Positions 54,300 through 61,884 of a stretch of 64,000 nucleotides of DNA are shown here, in pieces (the first letter of the stretch is position 1; every line of letters begins with the position of its first letter). The translations under genes and the position numbers were made by a program. This stretch comes from Comamonadaceae bacterium CG12_big_fil_rev_8_21_14_0_65_59_15 (GTDB lineage: Bacteria > Pseudomonadota > Gammaproteobacteria > Burkholderiales > Burkholderiaceae_C). Location: the NCBI GenBank assembly GCA_002786915.1, contig PCUV01000060.1:1-64000 (forward strand), written 5' to 3'. Below the pieces are notes generated by a model. That model ran no database searches, was not told the origin of the DNA, and was given only the letters and a program-made list of their open reading frames with translations.

Positions 54300-54941
54300 A
54301 TGCCAACTGATACGATGACCCCCACCGACCGCTTCTTCACCACCCTTGACAGCGCCCTGCGCACCGTGTTTGCTGCGCACACCGGCGCACAGCCCTGCCC
54401 CACCATAGCGGGTGATGCGACCGAGCTGTCTGAGCCTGACCGGCGCGAGGCCGCAGCGCTGATGCGCGTCAACCATGTGGGCGAGGTGTGCGCCCAGGCG
54501 CTTTACACGGCGCAGGCCTTTGCTACTGGCAATGAAGCACTCCGCGCCCATTTCATCAAGGCCGGAGCCGAAGAAACCAATCATCTGGCGTGGACTGAGG
54601 CGCGCCTGAAAGAGCTGGGTGACCGCACCTCGCTGCTCAACCCGCTGTGGTACGCGGGTGCGTTTGGCATCGGGCTGATCGCAGGCAAACTGGGCGACCG
54701 GGTAAGCCTGGGTTTTGTGGTGGAAACAGAAAACCAGGTCGAAGCGCACCTGGACAGTCACCTGAACCGCCTGCCTAGCGCTGACCACGCATCGCGCGCT
54801 ATCGTGGCGCAGATGAAAGACGACGAAGCGCGCCACGCCTTCAATGCCAAGGAGTTGGGGGCGGTGGATTTGCCCGCGCCCGTGCAGGGGCTGATGAAGG
54901 CAGCAGCCAAAGTGATGACCACCGTGGCGCACCGGGTGTAA
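54300..54941 (+). CDS. coq7: Coq7-type 2-polyprenyl-3-methyl-6-methoxy-1,4-benzoquinone monooxygenase
   Basis: This 213-residue diiron hydroxylase of ubiquinone synthesis carries the diiron ligands in MRVNHVGEVCAQALY, EETNHLAWTEARL, ENQVEAHLDSHL and DDEARHAFNAKELG, giving the E-ExxH-E-ExxH set. Many betaproteobacteria use this enzyme in place of UbiF. ATG 54300 gives MPTDTMTPTDRFF; internal ATG 54315 is an alternative. selD starts 3 bp after the stop. Confidence 0.94.
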   Translation: MPTDTMTPTDRFFTTLDSALRTVFAAHTGAQPCPTIAGDATELSEPDRREAAALMRVNHVGEVCAQALYTAQAFATGNEALRAHFIKAGAEETNHLAWTEARLKELGDRTSLLNPLWYAGAFGIGLIAGKLGDRVSLGFVVETENQVEAHLDSHLNRLPSADHASRAIVAQMKDDEARHAFNAKELGAVDLPAPVQGLMKAAAKVMTTVAHRV

Positions 54942-54944
54942 GGC

Positions 54945-56021
54945 ATGAACCCTTTGCCAACACCCCCATCCGCTGCGGCACAACCGCGCCTGACCAGTTT
55001 GTCGCACGGCGGTGGCTGCGGCTGCAAGATTGCGCCAGGCGTCTTGAGCAACATCCTCAAGGGCACCAGCGCCATGCCCATGCCCAAAGAGTTGCTGGTG
55101 GGCATTGAAACCTCTGACGACGCGGCGGTGTACCAGCTCAACGCTGAGCAGGCGTTGATCGCCACCACTGACTTTTTCATGCCGATTGTGGATGACCCGT
55201 TTGACTTTGGTCGCATCGCCGCCACCAACGCCATCAGCGACGTCTATGCCATGGGTGGCACGCCCATCATGGCACTGGCGCTGGTGGGCATGCCCATTGC
55301 CGTGCTGTCGGTGGCCACCATTGGCCAGATTCTGGAAGGCGGTGCCAGCGTGTGCCGCGCAGCGGGCATTCCCATTGCCGGGGGGCACACCATTGATTCT
55401 GTGGAGCCTATTTATGGTTTGGTGGCCATGGGGCTGATGCATCCGGGGCGCGTCAAGCGCAACGCCGGCGCGCGCGTGGGTGACCGGCTGGTCTTGGGTA
55501 AGCCGCTGGGGGGGGGGGTGATGTCTGCCGCGCTTAAAAAAGACCAACTTGACGCCGCGGGTTATGCAGAAATGATGCGCGTGACCACGCAACTCAACAC
55601 GCCCGGCCCGGCGCTGGCCGCGCTGGAGGGCGTGCACGCCATGACCGACGTGACCGGTTTTGCGCTGGCCGGGCACGCACTGGAGATGGCGCGCGGATCA
55701 GGGTTGACGGTGGCCATCGATTGGCAGCGTGTGCCGTTTTTGCCGGGCGTGCGTGCGCTGGCGCAGCAGGGCTGCATCACCGGTGCGTCGGGGCGCAACT
55801 GGGCCGCTTATGGGCATGAAGTGGCTTTGCCTGCTGGCTTTTTACCGGTGGAGCAAGCCCTGCTGACCGACCCGCAAACCAGTGGCGGCCTGCTGGTGGC
55901 GTGCACGCCAGAAGCCGTGCAGGATGTTCTGGCGGTCTTTGAAGGCCGGGGTTTTGACGCGGCGGCCGACATTGGCGAGGTGCTGGCCTGTAACGGCGCA
56001 GCCCCTCTGGTGTTACGTTGA
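54945..56021 (+). CDS. selD: Selenide, water dikinase SelD
   Basis: This 358-residue enzyme makes selenophosphate for selenocysteine or selenouridine. The N-terminal SHGGGCGCKIAPGVL holds C25, aligned with E. coli C17, and K28. DDAAVYQL, TTDFFMPIVDDPFDFGRIAA and ISDVYAMGGTPI are the ATP/Mg-binding blocks. Cysteine, not selenocysteine, occupies the active site. A G11 tract at 55508-55518 is read in frame as LGGGV. It is convergent with an FAD oxidoreductase gene of the type fused to SelD in other bacteria. Confidence 0.96.
   Translation: MNPLPTPPSAAAQPRLTSLSHGGGCGCKIAPGVLSNILKGTSAMPMPKELLVGIETSDDAAVYQLNAEQALIATTDFFMPIVDDPFDFGRIAATNAISDVYAMGGTPIMALALVGMPIAVLSVATIGQILEGGASVCRAAGIPIAGGHTIDSVEPIYGLVAMGLMHPGRVKRNAGARVGDRLVLGKPLGGGVMSAALKKDQLDAAGYAEMMRVTTQLNTPGPALAALEGVHAMTDVTGFALAGHALEMARGSGLTVAIDWQRVPFLPGVRALAQQGCITGASGRNWAAYGHEVALPAGFLPVEQALLTDPQTSGGLLVACTPEAVQDVLAVFEGRGFDAAADIGEVLACNGAAPLVLR
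55508..55518 (+). repeat. G11 homopolymer tract in selD
   Basis: Eleven consecutive G residues lie within the selD coding frame, with the frame intact at this length. Such tracts slip readily during replication and sequencing. Confidence 0.9.
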
Positions 56022-56027
56022 CATCAG

Positions 56028-57128
56028 TCAGGGGCGGTATTTTTTGATAAAGCCCCGGTCGATCCAGTTTTTGAGCCACCACACCCAGCGCCCCTGGGCC
56101 GATGCGTTGCCCCAGCTGGCGATGGCGTAGCGGTTGCCGCACGACAGCAGATTCAGCGTTTTGTCTTGCGGTGTGTAGGCACTGAGCGGTTCGCCTGCCA
56201 GCGCGGCGCGCACATTGCGCGCCAACGGCACGCCCGCGCGCACCGCGTACACCCCGCTGCGTGGCAGCGTCAGGTCCATGCGCGTGGCTACATCACCGGC
56301 GGCAAACACGTTGGCGTGGCTGGTGCACTGTTGGATGGCGTTGACTGCCACAAAGCCTTGGTCGTCCAGCGCCAGGCCGCTTTTCGCTAGCCAAGCGGGT
56401 GCATGGGCTGCAACGGCGACGATGGCCAGATCACACGCCAACCGGCTGCCGTTGGCCAGCGTCACATCGGTTTCAGAGACACCCGTGCAGCGCGCCGGTA
56501 TGACGCTGATGTTTCTGGCCTGTAGCGCCTGGCGCATGCTGGCCTGTACCGCTGGCGGGTAGGTGTGCCCCAGCGGCTCGTGCCCTGCCAGCAGCGTCAC
56601 CGACGATGCAGGCAGACGGTAAGCCGCCGCGCATGCCAGCTCAAAACCAGCAGCACCCCCGCCAATGAATGCCAGGCGCATCGGCTGCTTTTGTGCGCGC
56701 TCGACCACTTGCGGCCACAACGCGCCAAACGATTCGATGGGGCGCACAAACAGCGCGTATTCGCGCGCACCCGGCATGGCCGCTTCAATTTTTTGCCGGT
56801 CCTGTACCGGACCACTGTTGATGCTGAGCACGTCGTAGCCCACACAGGTGCCGTCGTCGAGCGTGATGCTTCGCGTGTTGGCGTCCAGCGCCACGACGCT
56901 GTGTTGCAGCCACGTCACTTCGGTATGTGCCAGTAGCGGAGCCAGCGGTATCACGCAGTCTTGCAACGCGTAGTGGCCTGCCACAAAACCCGGTACCATG
57001 CCCGAATACAGCTGGCGCGGGTAGGGCGCGATCAGTGTCACCTGCACATTTGCCAGCGGTCGGCGCGCCAAGGTGGACAGCAGATGCACATGCGCATGAC
57101 CGGCACCCAGCAAAACCAGCTGTTTCAT
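56028..57128 (-). CDS. FAD-dependent pyridine nucleotide-disulfide oxidoreductase of the SelD-associated type
   Basis: This 366-residue flavoprotein has the FAD-binding [40 protein letters not shown], the NAD-binding [20 protein letters not shown], and [20 protein letters not shown]. 'GAGHAHV' and 'YSGMVPG' are typical of the NDH-2-like domain found fused N-terminally to SelD in several lineages. Here the gene is separate and convergent with selD, 6 bp away, and overlaps ruvC by 4 nt. It probably supplies reduced selenium or another reductive step (inference from fusion). Confidence 0.9.
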   Translation of the reverse strand: MKQLVLLGAGHAHVHLLSTLARRPLANVQVTLIAPYPRQLYSGMVPGFVAGHYALQDCVIPLAPLLAHTEVTWLQHSVVALDANTRSITLDDGTCVGYDVLSINSGPVQDRQKIEAAMPGAREYALFVRPIESFGALWPQVVERAQKQPMRLAFIGGGAAGFELACAAAYRLPASSVTLLAGHEPLGHTYPPAVQASMRQALQARNISVIPARCTGVSETDVTLANGSRLACDLAIVAVAAHAPAWLAKSGLALDDQGFVAVNAIQQCTSHANVFAAGDVATRMDLTLPRSGVYAVRAGVPLARNVRAALAGEPLSAYTPQDKTLNLLSCGNRYAIASWGNASAQGRWVWWLKNWIDRGFIKKYRP

Positions 57129-57694
57129 CGGCTGCGCCCCCCTTTGTACGCCGCTTTTTGGGTTTGGTTGGGCAATCCACCCAGCCCTTTGGCACCGGCC
57201 AGCCGACTCATGGACGTGTGTGCGTGCGCGTGGGTAATGGCCAGACCCAGCGCGTCGGCCGCGTCGGTGCCTGGCAGGCCGGGCAGGCTCAGCAAACGGC
57301 GCACCATCTCTTGTATTTGAGTTTTGTCGGCGCGCCCATAGCCCACCACTGCCTGCTTCATTTGCAGCGCGGTGTATTCGGCCACCGGCAGGTTGGCCGA
57401 CACCAGCGCTGAAATGGCAGCACCGCGAGCCTGGCCCAGCAGCAGCGTGCTCTGCGGGTTGACATTGACAAAGACGATCTCAACCGACGCGCAGTCGGGC
57501 TGGTATCGCTCGCTCACCTCACGGATGCCGTCAAACAGAACCTTTAGCCGTGCGGGCAGATGGTCTTTTTCAATGCGGGTGGTGCTGATGGTGCCGCTGG
57601 CCACGTAGCGTAGAGCGGATCCGTCGGCGTCGATGACGCCAAAGCCGGTGGTACGCAAGCCCGGGTCAATGCCCAATATTCGCAGCGTGGTCAT
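57125..57694 (-). CDS. ruvC: Holliday junction resolvase RuvC
   Basis: This 189-residue nuclease resolves Holliday junctions with RuvAB. Acidic residues are visible in [38 protein letters not shown] and [14 protein letters not shown]. The C-terminal tail ([20 protein letters not shown]) is somewhat long and basic. It is followed with a 4-nt overlap by the SelD-associated oxidoreductase gene; ruvAB are not in the window. Confidence 0.96.
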   Translation of the reverse strand: MTTLRILGIDPGLRTTGFGVIDADGSALRYVASGTISTTRIEKDHLPARLKVLFDGIREVSERYQPDCASVEIVFVNVNPQSTLLLGQARGAAISALVSANLPVAEYTALQMKQAVVGYGRADKTQIQEMVRRLLSLPGLPGTDAADALGLAITHAHAHTSMSRLAGAKGLGGLPNQTQKAAYKGGRSR

Positions 57695-57713
57695 GGAGTT
57701 TTAAGCTACTTAT

Positions 57714-57759
57714 AAAATAGCTGAAAGCGCAATATAGGTAAGGGCTAGAGGCCAAAATA
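57714..57759 (-). repeat. Dispersed repeat copy between ruvC and the cdsA-like gene
   Basis: AAAATAGCTGAAAGCGCAAT then ATAGGTAAGGGCTAGAGGCC matches the consensus. It overlaps the 3' end of the cdsA-like gene: its CTAGAGGCC provides the last codons and the stop of that gene. Confidence 0.65.
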
Positions 57760-58743
57760 CCATCTCGCCGAATGGAAGAAGACTGGCGCTGCAAAGCACA
57801 GCGCGTCGATGCGGTCGAGCATACCCCCGGCGCCGGTGACCGCGCTGGCTTGCCCACGCCAGATCGGAATGCCCCGGTCGCGCTTGAGCGCCTTCATCAC
57901 CAGATGGCCCAGCGACCCGGCGCCGCAGGCGATGAACGACAGCGCAAACGCCTGCCCCGGCACAAACGGTGTGATGCCCGCCAGCAGTGCCCCCAGCAAA
58001 CTGCCCACTGCCATGCCGGCCCACCAGGCGCGCCAGCTAAAACTCTGGCTGATCTTGTCCGCTGCGGGCGCCTTGCCCAACTGCATCAGGCGCCGTGCCA
58101 CCAAATGCTGGGTGACCATGCAGCTTTGCACCACCAGCACCAGGAAAAACACCAGAAACGCGTTTTTCTGGTCGTAGTTGGCAAACTTCAGCAGCAGCAG
58201 CGCGGGCACATGACTCATGCCGTAGATACACACCATGATGCCCCATTGCAGTTTGGCGTTGCGCTCCAGAAAGTGCGTCGGGTCGTTGGCCAGCGCGCTC
58301 ACCACCGGAATGGCCAGAAACACATACACCGGGATGAACACGGTAAACAGGTTGAAGTGTTGCGTGCCCACCAACGCGTACTGCGCGGGCAGGATCACAA
58401 AAAACGCCAGCACCAGGCTGCGGTGGTCGCCTTTGCGCGTGGGCGAAAGCGTCAAAAACTCGCGCAATGCAAAAAAAGAACCCACACCAAACAACACCAG
58501 CCGAGAGACATCGCCCGCTAGCCAGGCCACCCAGAACACAAAAATCAGCAGCCAGCTGGTTTTGAGCAATTGTGTCAGGTTGTCGATTTCGTCCTGGTGA
58601 TGCTGCGCCCGTTGCGGGTCGTCAAATTCACGCATGGAGCGCAAGAACAGCACCAGGCCAGCGACCAGCAACAGGCCAAACACGATGACAAACAGGGTGC
58701 CAATTTGCTGCGCAGGGGTCAGGCTTCTCAGCGACTGGTACAT
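57745..58743 (-). CDS. Phosphatidate cytidylyltransferase-like membrane protein (CdsA/YnbB type)
   Basis: This 332-residue integral membrane protein has seven or more hydrophobic segments and the C-terminal signature MKALKRDRGIPIWRG followed by TGAGGMLDRIDAL, the CDP-diglyceride synthetase motif with the GG-x-L-D-R-x-D core. The N-terminal half (LTPAQQIGTLFVIVFGLLLV) resembles the YnbB branch rather than canonical CdsA. It makes or modifies CDP-diacylglycerol. An adjacent acyltransferase gene lies 15 bp upstream, consistent with a phospholipid pair. Confidence 0.9.
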   Translation of the reverse strand: MYQSLRSLTPAQQIGTLFVIVFGLLLVAGLVLFLRSMREFDDPQRAQHHQDEIDNLTQLLKTSWLLIFVFWVAWLAGDVSRLVLFGVGSFFALREFLTLSPTRKGDHRSLVLAFFVILPAQYALVGTQHFNLFTVFIPVYVFLAIPVVSALANDPTHFLERNAKLQWGIMVCIYGMSHVPALLLLKFANYDQKNAFLVFFLVLVVQSCMVTQHLVARRLMQLGKAPAADKISQSFSWRAWWAGMAVGSLLGALLAGITPFVPGQAFALSFIACGAGSLGHLVMKALKRDRGIPIWRGQASAVTGAGGMLDRIDALCFAAPVFFHSARWYFGL

Positions 58744-58758
58744 GGGTGTTCCCGGGAA

Positions 58759-59424
58759 TCAGACGTGGCGCAGCGCCATCACCGCCGCGCGTGCCCGTTG
58801 CAAAAAGTCGTGTCGCTCTTCACCGGGCAACAGGTGTATCGGCGCGCCAAACGTCACCGAGCACAGTACCGGAACGGGCACCACCTCGCCCTTGGGCATG
58901 ACGCGCTGCACATTGGCAATCCAGGCCGGCACCAGTTCCACCTGCGGAAATTTTTGCGCCAGGTTGTACAGACCGGCCTTGAAGGCTTGCGGTTCGTCGG
59001 CAAAACCGCGCGTGCCCTCGGGGAACAAGATCAGCGAGTCGCCCGCGTTCATGGCGTCGATGAGCGGCTCCAGCGGGTCTTCGTCGGCGGAACGGTCGCG
59101 CGACACATAAATCACGTTGAACACCGCGCTGGTGAGCCAATGCTTGAAGGATGACTTTGTCCAGTAGTCACGTGCGGCCACGGCGCGCACGCTGTGGCGC
59201 AGCTCACGCGGCAGCGCGGCCCAGATCATCACCAGGTCGGCGTGGCTTTGGTGGTTGGCAAAGTAGATGCGCTGCTCGGCCTTGGGCGGGCAACCGTACC
59301 AGCGCGCTTGCGAGCCGGTGAGCACGCGGATCAGCCCCAGCAAAAAATAGCCCACGGCCACAGCAGCCCATCGCAGTAGGAGCTTTTTCAAGGCGGCTGT
59401 GGTGGCGGGTGGGGTGCTTGTCAT
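58759..59424 (-). CDS. Lysophospholipid acyltransferase family protein (PlsC-like)
   Basis: This 221-residue enzyme has one N-terminal membrane helix (LLLRWAAVAVGYFLLGLIRV), the HX4D motif in YFANHQSHADLVMIWAALP, and FPEGTRGFADEPQAFKAGLY, both needed for acyl transfer to glycerophospholipids. It overlaps mtgA by 4 nt and precedes the cdsA-like gene, so phosphatidate made here may feed the cytidylyltransferase. Confidence 0.93.
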   Translation of the reverse strand: MTSTPPATTAALKKLLLRWAAVAVGYFLLGLIRVLTGSQARWYGCPPKAEQRIYFANHQSHADLVMIWAALPRELRHSVRAVAARDYWTKSSFKHWLTSAVFNVIYVSRDRSADEDPLEPLIDAMNAGDSLILFPEGTRGFADEPQAFKAGLYNLAQKFPQVELVPAWIANVQRVMPKGEVVPVPVLCSVTFGAPIHLLPGEERHDFLQRARAAVMALRHV

Positions 59425-60185
59425 GGCAGCAAGGCGTTGTCCAGCCGGTTCACGATGACTGCCGCGCGCCCGGCGACGTAGCTGGAGTTGGGCAGTTTCT
59501 CAAAATACTTGGGCCGCGGCAGCATCACCGCCAGGCGCGCCGCTTCATAACCTGTCAGGTGCGCGGCGGATTTGTGAAAGTAGTGTTGCGCGGCGGCCTC
59601 GGCGCCAAAAATGCCCTCACCCCATTCGACGCTGTTGAGGTAAATCTCAAGAATGCGGCGCTTGTCTAACATGGCTTCGAGCATCAGCGCAAGCACAAAT
59701 TCTTGCCCTTTGCGCAGCAGCGTGCGCTCGCCCGACAAAAACAGGTTTTTCGCCAGTTGCTGGGTGATGGTGGAGCCGCCCACCACTTTGGGTGGCTTGA
59801 CCGGTTTGGCGTTGGCTGGTTTGTTGTGAGGGGTTTTGCTGCCGTTGCGCGCCTGCAACTTGGCCAAGCGTTCTTCGGCCTGCGCGTTTTTTTGCCAGGC
59901 TTTTTCAACCGCGTTCCAGTCCACGCCGTCGTGGTTCACAAAGCCGTCGTCTTCGCTGGCGATCACCGCGCGCTTGAGCTGGTCTGACATCTGCCCGTAG
60001 GGTGTCCACTGCTGGCGCCATTGCATCGGCTTGCCGTCGGTGGCCAGGCGCCACGCCTCGGAGCGTTCGAACGCGCTGGACTGCGGGTCGATGACCAGCA
60101 TGGCGGCGATGCGCGCCACAAAGTACAACTGCAGCAGCACGCCAGCGGCGAGCACCAGCAGCAACCAGCGCCACGCTGCTTTCAC
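59421..60185 (-). CDS. mtgA: Monofunctional biosynthetic peptidoglycan transglycosylase MtgA
   Basis: This 254-residue GT51 enzyme has an N-terminal anchor (WRWLLLVLAAGVLLQLYFV), catalytic VIASEDDGFVNHDGVDW with the first glutamate, and GGSTITQQLAKNLFLSGERT. It polymerises lipid II glycans in the periplasm. Residues 85-125 form a Lys/Ala-rich insertion (KNAQAEERLAKLQARNGSKT) not typical of MtgA. It overlaps aroE and the PlsC-like gene by 4 nt each. Confidence 0.95.
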   Translation of the reverse strand: MKAAWRWLLLVLAAGVLLQLYFVARIAAMLVIDPQSSAFERSEAWRLATDGKPMQWRQQWTPYGQMSDQLKRAVIASEDDGFVNHDGVDWNAVEKAWQKNAQAEERLAKLQARNGSKTPHNKPANAKPVKPPKVVGGSTITQQLAKNLFLSGERTLLRKGQEFVLALMLEAMLDKRRILEIYLNSVEWGEGIFGAEAAAQHYFHKSAAHLTGYEAARLAVMLPRPKYFEKLPNSSYVAGRAAVIVNRLDNALLP

Positions 60186-61030
60186 GCAGCGCCCCCGTTG
60201 AGCCTGGCGCGCAGTTCGGCCAGCACCTGTGCGGCAGGCGGCAGCACGCCACGCCAGATGGCAAACGACTGCGCGGCCTGGCCCACCAGCATGCCCAGGC
60301 CGTCACGCGGCTGTGCGCCGTGCCGGGCGGCCCAATCCATGAAGCCTTGCGCAGGCGCGCCGTACATCATGTCGTAGGCCAGCGCGCCGGGTGCCAGCAC
60401 GCGCGCGGCTACTGGCACGCCGTGCCCACCCAGGCTGCTGCTGGTGGCGTTGATGATGACATCAAACTGGGTGTCCAGCCCCGACAGGGTATGCGCCGAC
60501 AGTTCTGTTTTTTGAAGCGTTGCCAGCGCTTGGTGGCGTACCACCAATTCAGTGGCGCGCTCCAGCGTGCGGTTGGCCACGCAAAGCTGCGCCGGTTGCG
60601 CGTGGAGCAGCGGCCCCAGCACCCCGGCAGCAGCGCCCCCGGCCCCGATCAGCAGCATGCGCTTGCCGCAGAGCGGCACCCCGGCGTTATGTTCGATGTC
60701 GTGCACCAGGCCGGCACCGTCGGTGTTGTCGGCCAGAATCTGATCGCCTTCAAACGTCAGCGTGTTGCACGCCTGTGCCAACTGCGCGCGCGCGCTGACG
60801 CGCGTGGCCAGCGCTGCTGCCTGGAACTTGAACGGCACCGTTACATTGCAGCCGCGCCCGCCCTCTTGTATGAAAGCGTGCACGCTGCGGGCAAAGTCGT
60901 CGGGGGCAATGTCGCGGCGCGTGTAGCAAAGCTGCTGCCCGGTCAGCTCGGCAAAGCGGGCGTGGATCCAGGGGCTTTGGCTGTGCGCCACCGGGTGACC
61001 CATGACGCAATACAAATTGGTGCGTTTCAT
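60182..61030 (-). CDS. aroE: Shikimate dehydrogenase AroE
   Basis: This 282-residue NADP enzyme of aromatic amino-acid synthesis has CVMGHPVAHSQSPWIHARFA, NVTVPFKFQAAALATRVSAR with the catalytic lysine, TDGAGLVHDIEHN, and LLIGAGGAAAGVLGPLL for NADP. Length is normal. It overlaps the TonB-like and mtgA genes by 4 nt on each side. Confidence 0.96.
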   Translation of the reverse strand: MKRTNLYCVMGHPVAHSQSPWIHARFAELTGQQLCYTRRDIAPDDFARSVHAFIQEGGRGCNVTVPFKFQAAALATRVSARAQLAQACNTLTFEGDQILADNTDGAGLVHDIEHNAGVPLCGKRMLLIGAGGAAAGVLGPLLHAQPAQLCVANRTLERATELVVRHQALATLQKTELSAHTLSGLDTQFDVIINATSSSLGGHGVPVAARVLAPGALAYDMMYGAPAQGFMDWAARHGAQPRDGLGMLVGQAAQSFAIWRGVLPPAAQVLAELRARLNGGAA

Positions 61031-61884
61031 TTGGCGCTCAGGCGGGTTTCCAGCGTGTCATCACGCGTGAACTTGAAGCGCGACACCACCGCGATCTGGT
61101 CGGCGTGCCGACGCATCTCGCGGTTGAAGCTGCCAAAGGGCCCGGCACCGCGTGCGATCAACTGTGCCTGGCGGTCCAGCGCCGCCTGGCCCGAGCCTTG
61201 CACGATTTCTGTCGAAAGCACCTGCCCGTCGTTGTTGACATTGACGATCATGACCAGTTCACCGTAAAGCTTCTGGCCGTCTTGCTGCGGAAAATTGTCG
61301 GTGCCTTTGCCTTCAATGGCGCGGCGCAGACGGTCGTAATAAATCGCATACACCGCCTCGCGCGTGGCCGGGCTGATATAGCGCTTGCGCGGGCGCGTGT
61401 TTTCGTTGTGGATTCGGCGTTCAATTTCTGCCAGCAACTTGACCAGCTCGCGGCGTTTTTCTTCGCGCTGGGCTTGCTCGGGTGTGGGCGGCGTCTTTTG
61501 TGGCTGGGTCGGCGGTATGGCGGCCAGCATGTTCTTGACATGCGACAGCATCATGGCTTGCTGCGCCTGCATGTCACGCAGCTCGCGCTCGTGGTCTTGC
61601 TCTTGCGCCTCACCTTGAATGGACACCATGGCAGGGGGCAGCGGGCTGGTGGCACGGCCCTGGTCGGCGTCGCCACCACCGGCCAGGTTGGCCTGCGCAA
61701 TGGCTTGCGCCTTGTCGGGTACGTCGGTGCTGCGCGCGTTGACCAGCACCACTTCCAGTGGCGTGTCTTCAAAGACGCGGTTGAACGCCTCGGCGTCGAC
61801 AAAGCGTACCGTCAGCAGCGCAGCGTGCAGGGCCAACGACACGCCCAGGGCCAGATGAAGCGTCGAGATGCTGCGCAGATTCAC
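61027..61884 (-). CDS. TonB-family energy-transducing protein
   Basis: This 285-residue protein has an N-terminal membrane anchor (LALGVSLALHAALLTVRFV), a Pro/Gln/charged periplasmic linker (residues 75-150), and a C-terminal TonB domain (YAIYYDRLRRAIEGKGTDNF and VNVNNDGQVLSTEIVQGSGQ). It would couple the proton gradient to outer-membrane receptors with ExbBD, which are not in the window. It lies between the RNase and aroE genes with 4-nt overlaps. Confidence 0.9.
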   Translation of the reverse strand: MNLRSISTLHLALGVSLALHAALLTVRFVDAEAFNRVFEDTPLEVVLVNARSTDVPDKAQAIAQANLAGGGDADQGRATSPLPPAMVSIQGEAQEQDHERELRDMQAQQAMMLSHVKNMLAAIPPTQPQKTPPTPEQAQREEKRRELVKLLAEIERRIHNENTRPRKRYISPATREAVYAIYYDRLRRAIEGKGTDNFPQQDGQKLYGELVMIVNVNNDGQVLSTEIVQGSGQAALDRQAQLIARGAGPFGSFNREMRRHADQIAVVSRFKFTRDDTLETRLSAK

